Source: Hymenopellis radicata (Eukaryota > Basidiomycota > Agaricomycetes > Agaricales > Physalacriaceae). From it: DNA of 64,000 nucleotides. Of this stretch, positions 22,247 to 34,476 are shown one piece after another. The notes beneath the pieces are model-generated. The model did no database searches. It was not told the DNA's origin and saw only the letters and a list, made by a program, of their open reading frames with translations. The position numbers and the translations under genes are program-made. Position 1 is the first letter of the stretch. Each line of letters opens with the position of its first letter. The stretch lies in the NCBI GenBank assembly GCA_015501595.1, contig JADNRX010000084.1, positions 1 through 64,000 on the forward strand, written 5' to 3'.

Positions 22247-23454
22247 TCAAACATCGCCCACCGTCAAAGCCGCCATAAGTTGACTTTCCTCCAGAGCATT
22301 GATGTTTGCGAAGAGAGTCTTTGTAAGGGCGGAAACTATCGTGGACGGCTTTCCTGAGCGTTCTTCAGCTGCTCATATGTGAAGTTGATTTGTCCTCTGG
22401 ACGTAGGACCTGCCATTGACGTGTCAAATGTGTGTATACGCTGTAATGACCTCCGAGCCGGCACTGACCAGTGTATCCAGACGCGACATAGCACACATCC
22501 CTCAGCTTTGAACCGTCTCGGTTGGTAATTTCCAAGGTGAGGAAAGGCTGATTTTCCGCCAAGCTCTTCAAATAGCTTTCCAGGCCAGAAATGTAGGTGT
22601 CCAGCGCGGACAGGTGCTTCTGCCCCTTCTAAACGCGCCGAGTGAGTGTTCAGTCAGTTGACAGGCAGGCCACACACTTTAGAGCTATAACAGTCATATG
22701 AGAAATCCACGAGTCCAAAGAAGATATTCGAGCGGGATGTCCCTTAGCATCTCTCCCTCGTAGCGGCCAAACTCTATGAAATGGGCGCCTGAATCATCGC
22801 CTACGTACCACGGCTCATATGTAGCAGCTCCATAAACAGGGATTGCTTTGCGCGCGATTCCTAGTTTCTCTTCGAGTCGGCGCAGGCCAGAGAGGTAGTC
22901 TCTGGCGGGTTGCAGTAGCCATGCCTAGGTGGTGGATCAATTGCATTTGTGGGAGATGGATTGGTCGGTGATGCTCACGTAGGGCGACATCATTGCATTG
23001 TAGCACAGGTAACACTCGGGTACTTCCCTTAGAGGCTTGTTTACGTGGTAACCACGGCTCATTATAAGACCACCTGCATCGTCGCTTATGTAGAACGAGA
23101 GGTAATCATTGGTGTCCCAGTAAAAGAACTTGTCCTTAAGGTTGACCTTAAGCTTGCCAATAGGAGGAGATACTGTACTAACGGGACCGTGTCTTCACAT
23201 AACGTGTAACGGGGCCGCGTGAGTGAAGACTTTCGGTCTTGCATAACGTGTAACAGAGGCTAAATGTCTGATATGAAGGCTTAAATAGGCAATTTTTGGC
23301 GCGGCGGCTAACGCCGCCACTCCCAATAAGGTAATTCCCGCTCCTGTGCCTTGATGTGAAGACTTACCCCAGTGAAGACCGACCGTAACGCGTAACATGG
23401 CATGAAGAGTTGGTCCCGTTAGTACAGTAAGGGATCGCAACGCTGGCAAGCCAT
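22247..23454 (-). pseudogene. Paralogue B of the FGKYKGK-motif protein, disrupted by a MITE
   Basis: The gene starts MACQRCDPL at 23454, aligned with MACHRCDPL of paralogue A, then is interrupted after codon 9 by a 255-bp element (23173-23427) that brings a stop codon two codons later. Beyond the element the frame resumes with SPPIGKLKVNLKDKFFYW, GGLIMSRGYHVNKPLREVPE, EFGRYEGEMLRDIPLEYLLW and KHLSALDTYISGLESYLKSL. Intron positions are as in A. Two further lesions exist: about two missing bases before GATTTCTC near 22715, and a missing A at about 22350 (GAAAG for GAAAAG), after which KPSTIVSALTKTLFANINAL resumes. Those two could be base-calling errors. The insertion cannot. Confidence 0.8.
23173..23427. 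mobile_element. TA-flanked MITE inside exon 1 of paralogue B
   Basis: The termini are perfect inverted repeats, CTGTACTAACGGGACC and GGTCCCGTTAGTACAG, flanked on both sides by TA. The uninterrupted paralogue A has a single TA at this place, so TA is the target-site duplication, as in Tc1/mariner-type elements. The interior carries ATAACGTGTAAC and CGTAACGCGTAAC motifs shared with the elements at 56781 and 62234. It has no coding capacity. Confidence 0.9.
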
Positions 23455-24084
23455 GACAACGAGGATGAATGGGAAGGGAGCTAAAGGTTCGAGGACGGGC
23501 AGCTGGAGGACATTTGTATAGTACTACAGGTCTCACACGTAGTCATGGGTCTAGGCGGCAATGCTAGACTTGTCTCGCGGATGGACGACGAGTTGAAGCA
23601 GGAAAAATGAGACGCGGTTAGAGGGAACAGTGGATGTGGTACTAGAAAGAATGATTCGGAAACATCAGAAGACACCAAGGATTGAATAGGCGAGGTCCAA
23701 TCTGAGATATTTGACAAGTCAAGAACCTTGCCAACAGGAGGCATAGAGAAAGCAGACCGTGACGTTTCAGCAGATAATTGCGAGCTGACCTCTGTCCCGC
23801 ATTGTACACTGCTCCCGCGGCGGGGGGAACCTCGCACCAGAGGAGAAATAAACAATGTAATGTGGAATGAGCGCCGATCGCCGATCAGCAGTCTCAATTT
23901 GGTCTGCTTGACGGCGTGGCCAACGGAATCTACGTGTCGCATACTAAATCATAGTAAATGCGAGCGAAAACTCTCATACAACTTGCCCCATGTGTGGACA
24001 CAACAAAGGGTGCTCCCTGAAGCTATTTCAACGATAAATACCCATGCCCGTGGGACGCCACACAGTCACATATCTCAAGAGTAC
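23455..24084. other. Intergenic with duplicated fragments
   Basis: No intact gene. A tract near 23700-23760 (CCTTGCCAACAGGAGGC) resembles one near 24305-24350 (CTTGCCCAAAGGAGGC), so a small segment has been duplicated. Confidence 0.4.
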
Positions 24085-24183
24085 GGCGCTATAGCCAAGT
24101 GGTTACGGCAACAGATTAGAATTGACAACCCATTGTATAGCTGTTTATCTGTTCCTCTTTGAGGGCGCAGGTTCAAATAGCCA
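24085..24183 (+). tRNA. Candidate tRNA-Ser(AGA) with intron, 3' end degenerate
   Basis: GGCGCTA could be the acceptor strand. The D arm GCCAAGTGGTTACGGC is intact and contains an A-box. ACAGA and TCTGT form the anticodon stem around TTAGAA, giving anticodon AGA, with a putative intron of about 25 nt. CCTCTTTGAGG forms the long variable arm expected of serine tRNAs. The T loop begins GGTTCAAA (B-box) but the 3' T-stem and acceptor strand (TAGCCAC) pair poorly. A truncated or pseudo tRNA is likely. Confidence 0.45.
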
Positions 24184-24472
24184 CATAGTTTTCTAGACTA
24201 ACTGTAAGTAAAAGGCCCAAGGGTACACCGCCCATATTGTTACTATGTATCTAGTATCGCCATTTGACTTTTTGTCGGAGCTTTGAAGAAGAGACTTTGT
24301 AAAGGCAAACTTGCCCAAAGGAGGCGTACAGACAGCAGACGTTTTCATGACAGAAGGATGCTGGAAAGGAGGAGAAGAATACGGGTGGTTCTGGTGGACG
24401 GATAATATGACGAAAGGCTTAATAGCATGCGCAGCTTGGAACATAACGGACTCAAAGTAGAGTGGTCCTCTT

Positions 24473-25676
24473 TCACAGCGAAAGCTCGTCCCCCTCTTCA
24501 CCCGAAGTCAAAGTTTCAGACCTCCGCCAGTCGAGCGCTGTAGGCGGAGCCTGAGACGAGGCGCTCAGACTTTCCCCGCCAACAATACGCGATTCCGTTT
24601 GAGGGTTGTCCTCTTCGGCATCGACGCTCTCATCTGGAACGACCTTCCTCCTCACCACCCTGCTTGTCCGTCGCGCCCTGAGGTCCTCATCCTCTTCATC
24701 ATCAGATGGACGTGACCGCCTTTGGCGGAGAATCATTCCAAAGGGGGGGATGTCCTGCCGAACCGGTGAATCATCCATCCCGCCTTCTTGAGTCGCCGCG
24801 TCACCCGATGCTTGCGATGAATCCAAGATGTCCTGCTCTTCATCGTCAACTTCGTCCTTGACTTCGTCACCTTTCTCCCACTCTTCGATGTAGGAATCCC
24901 GAAGATACTAAAAGGAGTGTGAACTACATGCGTGACATTAATCACCGAAAGCACTCACCTCATCTTTGACCAATGCAATAAAGAAAAATATATAGTTGAC
25001 TGACTCGTCATAGTCCGGAAGTAAGGCGGGTTGCGGTTTCGTAGTTTGCGCTACTTTGGTAAGCCTACCGTCCGAGTCACCGACTCTCTTGATGGCAGCG
25101 GCAGATTGCTTTCGAATCCAGGCGCGCTGCTTGGTGTATGGAATCGATGGGACGGGTATCGCGATGACCTCCCACCAGAGGGGATACTTCCATTTGGCAA
25201 AGCTCTGCCAGGACGAAATGTCGTCCTCTGTCTTGAATTCCTTTGCGAATTGTTCTGACTTAATGTCAGCTTTAGAATACACATCAATCTATAACTCACT
25301 CCACCTGCCACTCAGCTTTTGGTATTCGGGATGGGCGCGCCCCATATGGGCCTCGATGTCTTTAACGGGGACGTAGTACTCTCCTTCTATATCTCCGAAA
25401 CACCCATAAATCGGGCACGCAACGTTTTCTTCAGTGAAAAGTATATAGTATTTCGTCGGTGCCATCTTCCACTACTCGTCGCATTAGTTGACTGTCTTAA
25501 TGAGAGCCTCTTGAACTTACAAAGACGAGACCGTTTCTTGTGAGCAGCGTATTGATTTTGGAACCAAGCGCGGTCCATCGCAGAGCGTCGCTCGTCGAGA
25601 CGGGTGTGTCTGCGCCGAAGATGATGAATTTAGACAACTCCAGTGGAACTGTCAATAGTTTTTGGCTGTGAGACAT
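24473..25676 (-). CDS. Hypothetical protein with a C2H2-like motif and acidic C-terminus
   Basis: Exon 1 (25676-25521) encodes MSHSQKLLTVPLELSKFIIF. Exon 2 from 25471 encodes WKMAPTKYYILFTEENVACP and continues through a possible zinc finger: Cys, four residues, Cys, then His, four residues, His in the CPIYGC...HMGRAH stretch. The next part, EDDISSWQSFAKWKYPLWWE, is basic and tryptophan-rich; the last exon (from about 24900) is acidic and serine-rich with RRTSRVVRRKVV as a possible nuclear localisation signal. The join between the zinc-finger exon and the middle exon is uncertain: the best in-frame intron would be only 30 nt. Function is not recognised. Nuclear or DNA-related is a guess from composition. 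Confidence 0.6.
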
Positions 25677-27739
25677 CGTCGCGGGGAACCCAGTAATGAG
25701 AGTGGGTGGAAAAGACTAATGAACACGAAGAACGGCAAGCCTAAGCGTAAGCACACTGCACAACACTGCGCTTAGTGAACAGGAGAGAGAAACAATGTAG
25801 GTGGAATGAGTGCAAGAGGCAAGAAAGAAAGGGGTCTGAGGTCTGAGATCTTAGCACGGGTCGCTCGTAAGCACTCCCGCCCCGAACCCGCCGTTGGCTA
25901 GCTGTTTTCGGCGCGGTGCGGAAAGCTCAAAAGAGCGAACCGCATACCAGCGACGAAAGAGTAGTGGGTAGGGGAGGGGGGATTATATAGGGGGGTAGTG
26001 AAGTGGTGTGGTAGTGGTGGTGGCTGCGTCGCCGTGTTGTCCTTGTCCTCAGATCATCCTCATCCTCGCCCTCGCCGCCAGGTTGTCGTCCTTGTCGACG
26101 CGTCCTCGTCCTCGTCGCGTCATCCTCAACGCGTGCCTCTCCTCCTCCTCCTCCTCCACCTTCTCCTCCTGATCCTCGCGCCATCCTCGTTATCTCATCA
26201 TCGTCTCCACGTCCATCAACGCCGACTCAAAGTCGAGTGCCGGTGTTGTTGTCTCTGACGTGAAGTCGAGCGACGGTGCTGCGTCAGTGGTCGTAGTGAT
26301 GATGGAGAAGACAGAGAAACCCCCATGCGTCCGTTCGGATCTCGGCCCGGAATGCCGGAGGTGCACCTCTGATGACTCATACTCGGCGATGCCGGCAGCT
26401 CGCGGCGTTCTCTACTTGGAATTTGAATTCATATTTGATGTGGTAGGAACTGTCTTCATACATCACTCAGTCGGGTTTCGAGACTAATTTTGTTGCAGCG
26501 AACCTTCAGCTTTCAATCTCCGCTCTGCTACACTCTGGCGTGCAATCAGGCCTGCGTCTCTTAAACTTAAGGTCAACACGACTTGGCAATCCAGACGCAC
26601 CGCGGGCGCGTTGTATGTCGCGCGCATACGATAATGCTGCTCGCATCTTTCTCTATTTCCGACTCCATGTGGTGCCCCGGCGCCACCTAGCGCCACCTTC
26701 GATAGACCCTGTCAAGGTGCCTTTTCACGAGGTGTGGCGCTGATGCTTGTTGAAGTTATTGTAAAGAGGTAAACAATAAACGATGCTAGAGCTGCATGAT
26801 CAATCCCAAATCAATACCTAACGAATACTTAAGCCGACTCGTTCGCACAAGAGCTAACCTCATTCTCCGATATCGGGATATGTAGTACTATGCATATCGA
26901 GCGTTAGTCTAAGTGGGTGGGCGACGGTAAGCGCGCGCTTCTATCCGCAAAACAGCTTGAGCTTGATGCCAATTGAGAGGCGCTGGAAAGGGCAAACGAA
27001 ACAAGCCTCTTCTCTAGACTAAGATAGTTCCGAGAGATCATTCCAAGGCACAGGGGCGCCACGTTTTGGACTGGATAGTATTTCATTACGACACACCACG
27101 AATTTCACTCCCTCCGAATCCGATGGTATCGAAATATCTTGAGGATCAGTAAGCTGAAAAGCCAGTGACGACGATGCCAAGACCAAGTATAGGACGGAGG
27201 CGAATGTTGACTCGTACGCGGGGGCCGTGGCCCGTGGCCGTTGAAGGCTGTCGAAACAGCGTGTAATTAGCAAATGATAATCAGAGCGGTTTCATTGTTC
27301 AACTGAGACTAGTTTTGGCGCCAAGTTTGCGCGCCCCGTTGCCCACGTTAAATAACAAGCCTGAAGTGCAGATTTCCGTTGGATTTCCGAGTCATCATCA
27401 GCCGGGGATGGTATCCAGATTCTAGTTGATTGATATCAGTGTAACCCACAGCCCAATCCGAGTCGCAAGCATCAACAAGTAGAGACCAAGTAGAGACAGC
27501 ACGAGTATATCCGGAGGCCAAGTCCCGGCGTGTCAGCGAAATGAGTGGCCGGCACCACGGCATACGGCGTAAACGTCGTAATTCGAGTTGACTCACCGGG
27601 CCAACCTTGCGTTAAGGGAGGTAGAAAATGCCATCGCCAACTATCGACCCATCTGTACTTTCACAGTTCTCCCCACTCTCTTTACCTTTCGTTGCCCCCT
27701 CACGGGTTTTCTCGACATCGTCCGCCGTATTCGGTCGCG
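25677..27739. other. Long intergenic region with a CTC/GAG-rich tract
   Basis: Roughly 25940-26260 is a strand-asymmetric low-complexity tract of CCTC, TCGTC and CTCCTC repeats, which produces spurious Arg/Gly or Ser/Leu-rich frames. The rest has no recognisable gene. The last 200 bp before the ABC transporter ATG are CT-rich (TTTCACAGTTCTCCCC), typical of a fungal promoter. Confidence 0.55.
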
Positions 27740-30700
27740 ATGGATTACACTACGGAGGAACCCAACAAGCACGCGCCACCGAGTGAGCACGAGAAGGCAC
27801 CGTCAGAGAAGGCACCCTCAGAAGCGACAGCGTACGATGACCCCGTCATGGAGCACGAAGTATTGCAGCTCGCGCGCACGGTGACCAATGCGTCGCTGCC
27901 GAACGCCCGCCTGGGTGAGGGCGACAACCCGTTCGAGGGCTCTGCGGACCCGCGGATGGACCCCATGTCCGGGAAATTTGACTACCATCTCTGGATTCGG
28001 ACTGTGTTGTCTTTGAACGTGCTGCATGCGGGAGATGGAGAAGCCCCGGGACGTACAGCAGGTATTAGCTATCGCAACCTAAATGTATACGGGTATGGAA
28101 AGCCGACGGACCATCAGCGCACTGTTGGTGGCGTGCTGTTGGATCTGCCACGCATGGTTTACGATCTTGTCGGCGGCGTTTTCGGTGGATCGGGTGGAAG
28201 AGGCCGGAGGATCGACATTTTGCGCAACTTCGAAGGTCTCGTGAATGCCGGTGAGATGCTCGTCGTCCTGGGACGTCCTGGAAGGCAAGTTTCCTTTCAT
28301 TCTCTCCGAACGCATACTCACCGTATTCCTGCAGTGGATGCACCACCCTCCTCAAATCCATTGCTGGTGAAACCCACGGCTTCTACGTCCAGGAAAATGC
28401 CGAAATCAACTACCAGGGTATTCCCTGGAAAACGATGCACAAGGATTTCCGTGGCGAAGTTGTCTACAATGCCGAAACGGACGTGCATTTCCCCAACTTG
28501 ACCGTCGGCCAGACCCTCTCCTTTGCTGCGCGAGCACGGACGCCACGCGCGCGCCTCCCGGGTGTTACACGCGAGATGTGGGCGGACCACATGCGCGACG
28601 TCGTCATGGCCGTTTTCGGTTTGTCCCACACGATTCACACCAAAGTCGGAAACGATTTCGTCCGCGGTGTCAGTGGTGGCGAGAGGAAGCGTGTCAGTAT
28701 TGCTGAGGTCGCCCTAAGCGGCAGTCCCCTGCAATGCTGGGACAACTCGACGCGTGGATTGGACAGTGCCACTGCCTCGAGTTCGTCAAGACTGTCCGTT
28801 TGTCCACCAAGTACCAGGGTGCAACGGCGGTTGTCGCAATCTACCAGGCATCCCAGGATATATACGACGTGAGTTTACTCTTCCCCTCCTCTTCTCTCGC
28901 TCTCGCTGATCTCCTTTCTCCTTTTGTAGATTTTCGACAAGGTCGTGGTGCTCTATGAAGGTCGTCAGATCTACTTCGGGACAACCACCGACGCGAAGAA
29001 GTTCTTCATCGATATGGGCTTCGACTGCCCGCCGCGTCAGACCACCGCTGATTTCCTGACGTCGCTTACCAACCCCGCTGAGAGGCAAGCGCGTCCCGGC
29101 TTTGAGTCTCGCGTCCCGAGGACTCCGGACGAGTTCGCAAAGGCGTGGACGGAGAGTGACGACAGGAAGCGGTTGTTACAGCAAATCGACACGTTCGAGA
29201 GGCAGTACCCTGTTGGCGGTGAACAGCTTGCCAAGTTCAGGGATAGTAGGAAGAAGGATCAAGCCAAGGGAATGTAAGTACTCTTTTCTTGCGTTCGATC
29301 TTGCGCTAATACCAATTTCATAGGCGTACGAGGAGTCCCTACACGATCTCGATGCCAATGCAAGTTCGCCTCTGCATCAGTCGTGGATTCCAGCGTTTGC
29401 AAGGAGACATGACTCTCTTCTTCACTGCGCTCTTCGGTAACTTCATTATGGCCCTCATCATCGGTTCCATTTTCTACAATCTCGACAAGACCTCCTCCAG
29501 CTTCTACAGTCGCGGCGCTCTGCTATTCTTTGCCGTCTTGATGAACGCGTTCAGCAGTGTTCTCGAGGTGCGAAATCCGCTTGTCTTGCGTCTACGTATC
29601 GTTGACGTTTTCCTAGATCATGACTCTGTACGAACTGCGGCCTATTGTTGAAAAACACTCCCGCATGGCGTTCTACCACCCGTCCTCTGAAGCCATCTCG
29701 TCCATGATTTGCGATCTGCCCGCCAAGATCCTCAATGCCGTCGGTTTCAACTTGGTGCTGTATTTCATGACCAACCTGCGCCGGACACCATCTGCATTCT
29801 TCACCTTCCTGCTCTTCTCGTTCTTCTGCACACTCTCCATGTCGATGATCTTCCGGACGATCGGTGCCATGTCCCGTACCATCTCCCAGGCTATGGCCCC
29901 CGCCGCTATCATCATTCTCGCCCTCGTTATCTATACCGGATTCACAATCCCCACAAGCGGAATGGTGGTCTGGTTTAGATGGCTCAACTACATCGATCCG
30001 ATCGCGTATGCATTCGAGAGTTTGATGGTCAACGAGTTCGATGGACAAGAGTACCCTTGCGCTGTGTATGTACCCATGGGTCCCGGCTACGAGAACATCG
30101 ATCCTATCAACCGAGTTTGCGCGACAGCCGGCGCGCAAGTAGGCAGCAGTGTCGTTCAGGGTACGCTCTATCTCAGTGAGACCTTTTCTTACACTCGATC
30201 GCATATGTGGAGGTCTGTTCATTTGCTATTATGCTTCTGATGTAACAGTCCTGATATACTGCACAGGAATTTGGGTATCCTCGCTGCTTTCATCGTTTTC
30301 TTCTGCGCCGTTTACATCACTGCCACCGAGTACATTACCGCCGCCAAGTCCAAGGGCGAAGTCCTGGTCTTCCGTCGTGGACATATTCCTCCCGCTATCA
30401 AGAAGTCGGCTGAGGACGAGGAAGCTCAGACTACCCAACGTGACCTGGACACCCCGCCAAAGAACAGGACGAAGCCGCCGCCAAGATCCAGAAACAGACA
30501 GCGATATTCCATTGGGAGGACGTTTGTTACGATATCAAGATCAAGGGCGAACCAGACGGCTTTTGGACAATGTCAATGGATGGGTTGAACCTGGGACCTT
30601 GACCGCACTCATGGTGGGTTTATCCGCGCCTTCTTCTTGCCGACAGATTAACTAAGGTTCTCTAGGGTGCATCCGGTGCCGGCAAAACTACGCTTCTCGA

Positions 30701-32693
30701 TGTGCTGGCCTCTCGTGTCACTATGGGTGTCGTTACGGGATCCATGCTTGTTGACGGCCACCAGCGGGACGACTCTTTCCAGCGCAAGACGGGCTACGTG
30801 CAGCAGCAGGATCTCCACCTTCAGACTTCCACTGTTCGTGAGGCGCTCGAATTCAGTGCGCGCCTCAGACAGCCGAAGAGTGTCCCGGATGAGGAGAAGG
30901 TTGCCTATGTCAACGAGGTCATTCGTCTGCTGGAGATGGAAGCTTATGCTGACGCCGTCGTTGGTGTACCTGGAGAAGGTAAATCACCGTCTCACATACC
31001 GAAAAATGATATCTTAACAGCCTTTCGTAGGTCTTAACGTTGAACAGCGAAAACGCCTGACAATCGGTGTCGAACTCGCTGCTAAGCCTCAACTGCTCCT
31101 CTTCTTGGACGAACCCACATCCGGTCTTGACAGGTATAGCACATTTAATCACTAGCAAGGCTATTCGCTGACGATCATTCAGTCAAACTGCCTGGGCTAT
31201 CTGCACACTTCTCCGCAAGCTCGCCGCCAACGGACAAGCTATTCTTTGCACTATCCATCAACCATCGGCACTGCTCTTCCAGTCCTTCGATCGCCTTCTT
31301 TTCCTCGCCCGTGGAGGTCAGACTGTCTACTACGGCGACATTGGCGAAAACTCGACGACGCTCATCGAGTACTTTGAGAGCAAAGGCGCTCCGAAGTGCC
31401 CACCGGAAGCCAACCCCGCCGAGTGGATGCTTCAAGTCATCGGTGCTGCTCCTGGTGCCGTGGCGAACAGGGACTACGTGGCTGCTTGGCGCGAGAGCAA
31501 GGAATTGGTGGCGATCAAGGAAGAGCTACGGCACAAGCGGGAAGACGCTAAGCCCATCGTCGAGACTGGCAAGGAAGACAAGGAGGGCAAGCGGCCGTTT
31601 GCTGCTACCGTCCTCACGCAGTACTTGGCGTGTACATACCGTGTCTTCCAGCAGTACTGGCGCACGCCCTCCTACATCTACTCCAAGACGGCTCTTTCAG
31701 TGCTGACGGTATGTTGCTTTTCATGTTTCGTCAATTCACATTTGTCTGACATGTTGATAGGGTCTCTTCATTGGATTCTCCTTCTTCAATGCGGACAATA
31801 CTCTGCAGGGCCTCCAGAACCAGATGTTCTCCATCTTCATGCTGCTCACCATCTTTGGTAACCTCGTCAACCAGATCATGCCTCATTTCGTTACGCAGCG
31901 CTCCCTGTACGAGGTTCGCGAGCGTCCATCCAAGACATACTCGTGGCAAGCGTTCATGCTCGCTAACATCACCGCTGAATTGCCGTGGAACTCGCTCATG
32001 GGTGTCCTCATCTTCGTTTGCTGGTTCTACCCCATCGGCCTGCACCACAACGGTGAGGCTACGGACACGGTGACGGAGCGGAGCGGGCTTATGTTCCTTT
32101 TGATCTTGAGCTTCCTCCTCTTCACGTCGACCTTTACCAACATGATCATCGCCGGCATTGATCTCGCGGAGACGGGCGGTAATCTTGCCAACTTGTTGTT
32201 CTCACTGTGCTTGGTGTTCTGCGGGTATGTTCTTCATTCTCCCTTGTTGCCGCCGTCCTGACCATTGTGCAGTGTCCTCGCCGGACCCAGTACGTTCCCG
32301 CGCTTCTGGATCTTCATGTACCGGGTCTCGCCATTCACGTACCTCGTGGACGCTATGCTTTCCACTGGTTTAGCCAACTCCCCCGCTACGTGCTCTTCGA
32401 TCGAGGTTTCCACATTCGATCCACCCAGTGGCCAAACGTGCGGAGCTTATATGGCCACGTACATCGCCAACGTTGGCGACGGTATCGTTTACAACCCGAA
32501 TGCCACCGCCGACTGCCAGTTCTGCTCCGTTACGTCTACGAACGGTTTCCTGGCGCAAGTCAACTCTGTGTACGAGCACCGGTGGCGGAACTATGGTATC
32601 TTGTGGGTGTACATCATCTTCAATGTCTTTGGGGCGCTGTTCTTCTACTGGTTGGCCCGTGTGCCAAAGGGATCCAAGAGCAGGAACAAGTAA
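27740..32693 (+). CDS. PDR-type ABC transporter (ABC-G, full-length)
   Basis: A plasma-membrane drug/lipid efflux pump with the reverse NBD-TMD-NBD-TMD layout. I read 11 exons: 27740-28284, 28335-28868, 28930-29273, 29324-29567, 29617-30212, 30267-30613, 30666-30978, 31031-31133, 31183-31708, 31761-32224 and 32273-32693. NBD1 has the degenerate Walker A GRPGSGCTT, signature [13 protein letters not shown] and [16 protein letters not shown]2 has [28 protein letters not shown] and [15 protein letters not shown], the usual PDR asymmetry. Intron 1 splits Walker A and has a GC donor (AAG|GCAAGT at 28285). Three apparent one-base deletions occur near 28775, 30456 and 30553. The frame resumes with perfect family sequence each time, so base-calling error is likely. 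CYP-like or toxin genes are absent nearby. Confidence 0.92.
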
Positions 32694-33001
32694 TCTATAT
32701 GCTTACCGGACATTTTTCTATTTCTCTTTTCTTGGTTTCAGCTCATATACTGTTTAGAGTACCTACCTACACTTACGGATGATACGCATGACGATAGACC
32801 GTTTAGATTCCTCGAAGAGTACTCATCTACTCACACACTACTGCATGGCGGAGCAATTTCTTATGTATACAACAATCATCACTACTACTAATCACAATAA
32901 GTTAATGCAGTTTGTGAATTATCTCTGGGCCGCAAGTCTGTAGCTAACTTGACATGATTCACCGCGAATGCCAATAAATAATATATCAATGAAGGAACAT
33001 A

Positions 33002-33851
33002 CTACGCCATCTCCCAAACCTCTGCGATGCCAAACGCAAGCACCAGAGCGAAAATCGCCTGGAGATTAAACACCAAATAATCTGACGCTCCGTTATCAGA
33101 GGGTGTAGATGACGATGCCGCATCTGTGGCGCTTCCAACAGTCGAAGTCGAGCTATTAGTACTACCATCCCCCTGTGTATACCTAGTAGTATTTTGACTA
33201 TCGCCCCGTCTGCATCAACATGAACTGAACTCACACGAAGCTGACCAACGAAAATATCCCGAAAGCGTCCGAACCAGATTCGTTGTTTGACGGTGAGGCG
33301 CCCTTCGTGGCCAGCCGAACTTCATGCTCAACACCCGGATCGAGACCCGTTTGCGAGAAGAGCGGGCGCGCGCAGGTGAAGAAGTTGTCGTCGACCCAGC
33401 CGTCGACGTCCGTGGACGCGCCGTCGAGCGTGACGGTGTACAGCGGCGAAAACATGAATTGAAGGGAGTTGATGTAGATGGCGGATCCTGTCACGATGTG
33501 GCGTCATTTTTTTGGGACACGAAGCAGGAAGCAGTGGTTGACTACCTTTAAATTTGAAAGAAGCAGAGGCGTTGTTTGCCTGCGACATCGCTACGGAGTC
33601 GGTGCAGTTGGACGGCAATACGTTATAGCAGCCTGCTTGACCGCCGATTATGGTTCCGTTGGAATCAAACTTGCAGATTAACGCGTCGCCGGCGTTTTCG
33701 TACTACATAGAGCGTATAGTGCTTCCCGCGAAGCCCGTTAGTCACGTACTGTTATAGCAGAGTCGGTATCGTTGACTGTGATGTTGTTCTGGGCTAACGC
33801 GACGGAAAGACACGAGAATAAGGTAACGAACGCGAAGACGTTGCCCAGCAT
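33002..33851 (-). CDS. Secreted, probably GPI-anchored protein
   Basis: The N-terminus MLGNVFAFVTLFSCLSVALA is a signal peptide, followed by QNNITVNDTDSAIT, an opening seen in a large Agaricomycete family of beta-rich extracellular proteins. Further blocks are GCYNVLPSNC, ASFKFKGSAIYINSLQF and PLYTVTLDGASTDVDGW. Exon joins at about 33753/33706, 33554/33491 and 33235/33180 are all in frame. The C-terminus is Ser/Thr-rich then DYLVFNLQAIFALVLAFGI, with a small-residue site (NGAS) before it, a typical GPI signal. Conserved Cys pairs suggest disulphides. A wall or surface role is inferred from topology. Confidence 0.75.
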
Positions 33852-34476
33852 GATTGAAGGAGGAAGAGAGGAGAACGTCAATAAGAAAAAGACGAGGGAA
33901 AGAAGTGAAGATGAAAATGTATGCGAACTGAAACGCCCCCAGGATCGCGATAGGGACCAACTTAGTTGTTGATGATAGATCACATCACACCTATGCATCA
34001 TGATCAGGAACTGTCCAGAAACTCGAAACTACCATCAGAGACTGTTATCACTTCGCCCCGCATGACTCTCTTGTTTTGTTCTTGTTCCCCAGATACAGTA
34101 CCGAAGGAGTAGGTAAGGAGCCGATCGCCCAAATTGGGACAGTCGATCAACTTGTCTCCTGCCTTCATCTATCGTTGCCTGTGTGCCATCTGATACTCAC
34201 TGGCCCAAGGTTTTCTGCTAATCATTTCGACAATTCTTTATCTGTGGTCCAAAAAACGCGTAGCTTTGAGGGCCTCATTAATCTGCAAATTTCAAGAGAC
34301 TAAAGGTGTTCTTCTACAAGTCTTACGGAAGTTTTTGAACTGACCACTTCCGGTCTCGTCCAGCGGCATACAATATCATCTTTACCTTAGCCTTTTTGTC
34401 ATTTCCTACTGGCGATTAAGGTAACCCAACCAATTTTCCCAGTGCTTAGTCTCACTGCAGCCACTCTGTAACAGAG
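33852..34476. other. Divergent promoter region
   Basis: Lies between the start of the GPI protein gene (minus) and the F-box gene (plus). CT-rich stretches flank both starts. No other feature is recognised. Confidence 0.4.

Noticed and set aside
24193..24501. Third copy of the FGKYKGK-motif gene
   Set aside because: Only a short similarity to flanking sequence is seen, with no coding motif.
25927..26184. Gly/Arg-rich protein on the minus strand
   Set aside because: It is the translation of a CTC/GAG low-complexity tract.
27545..27739. N-terminal extension of the ABC transporter from an earlier start codon
   Set aside because: Family members start close to [13 protein letters not shown] acidic sequence; the upstream part is CT-rich promoter-like DNA.
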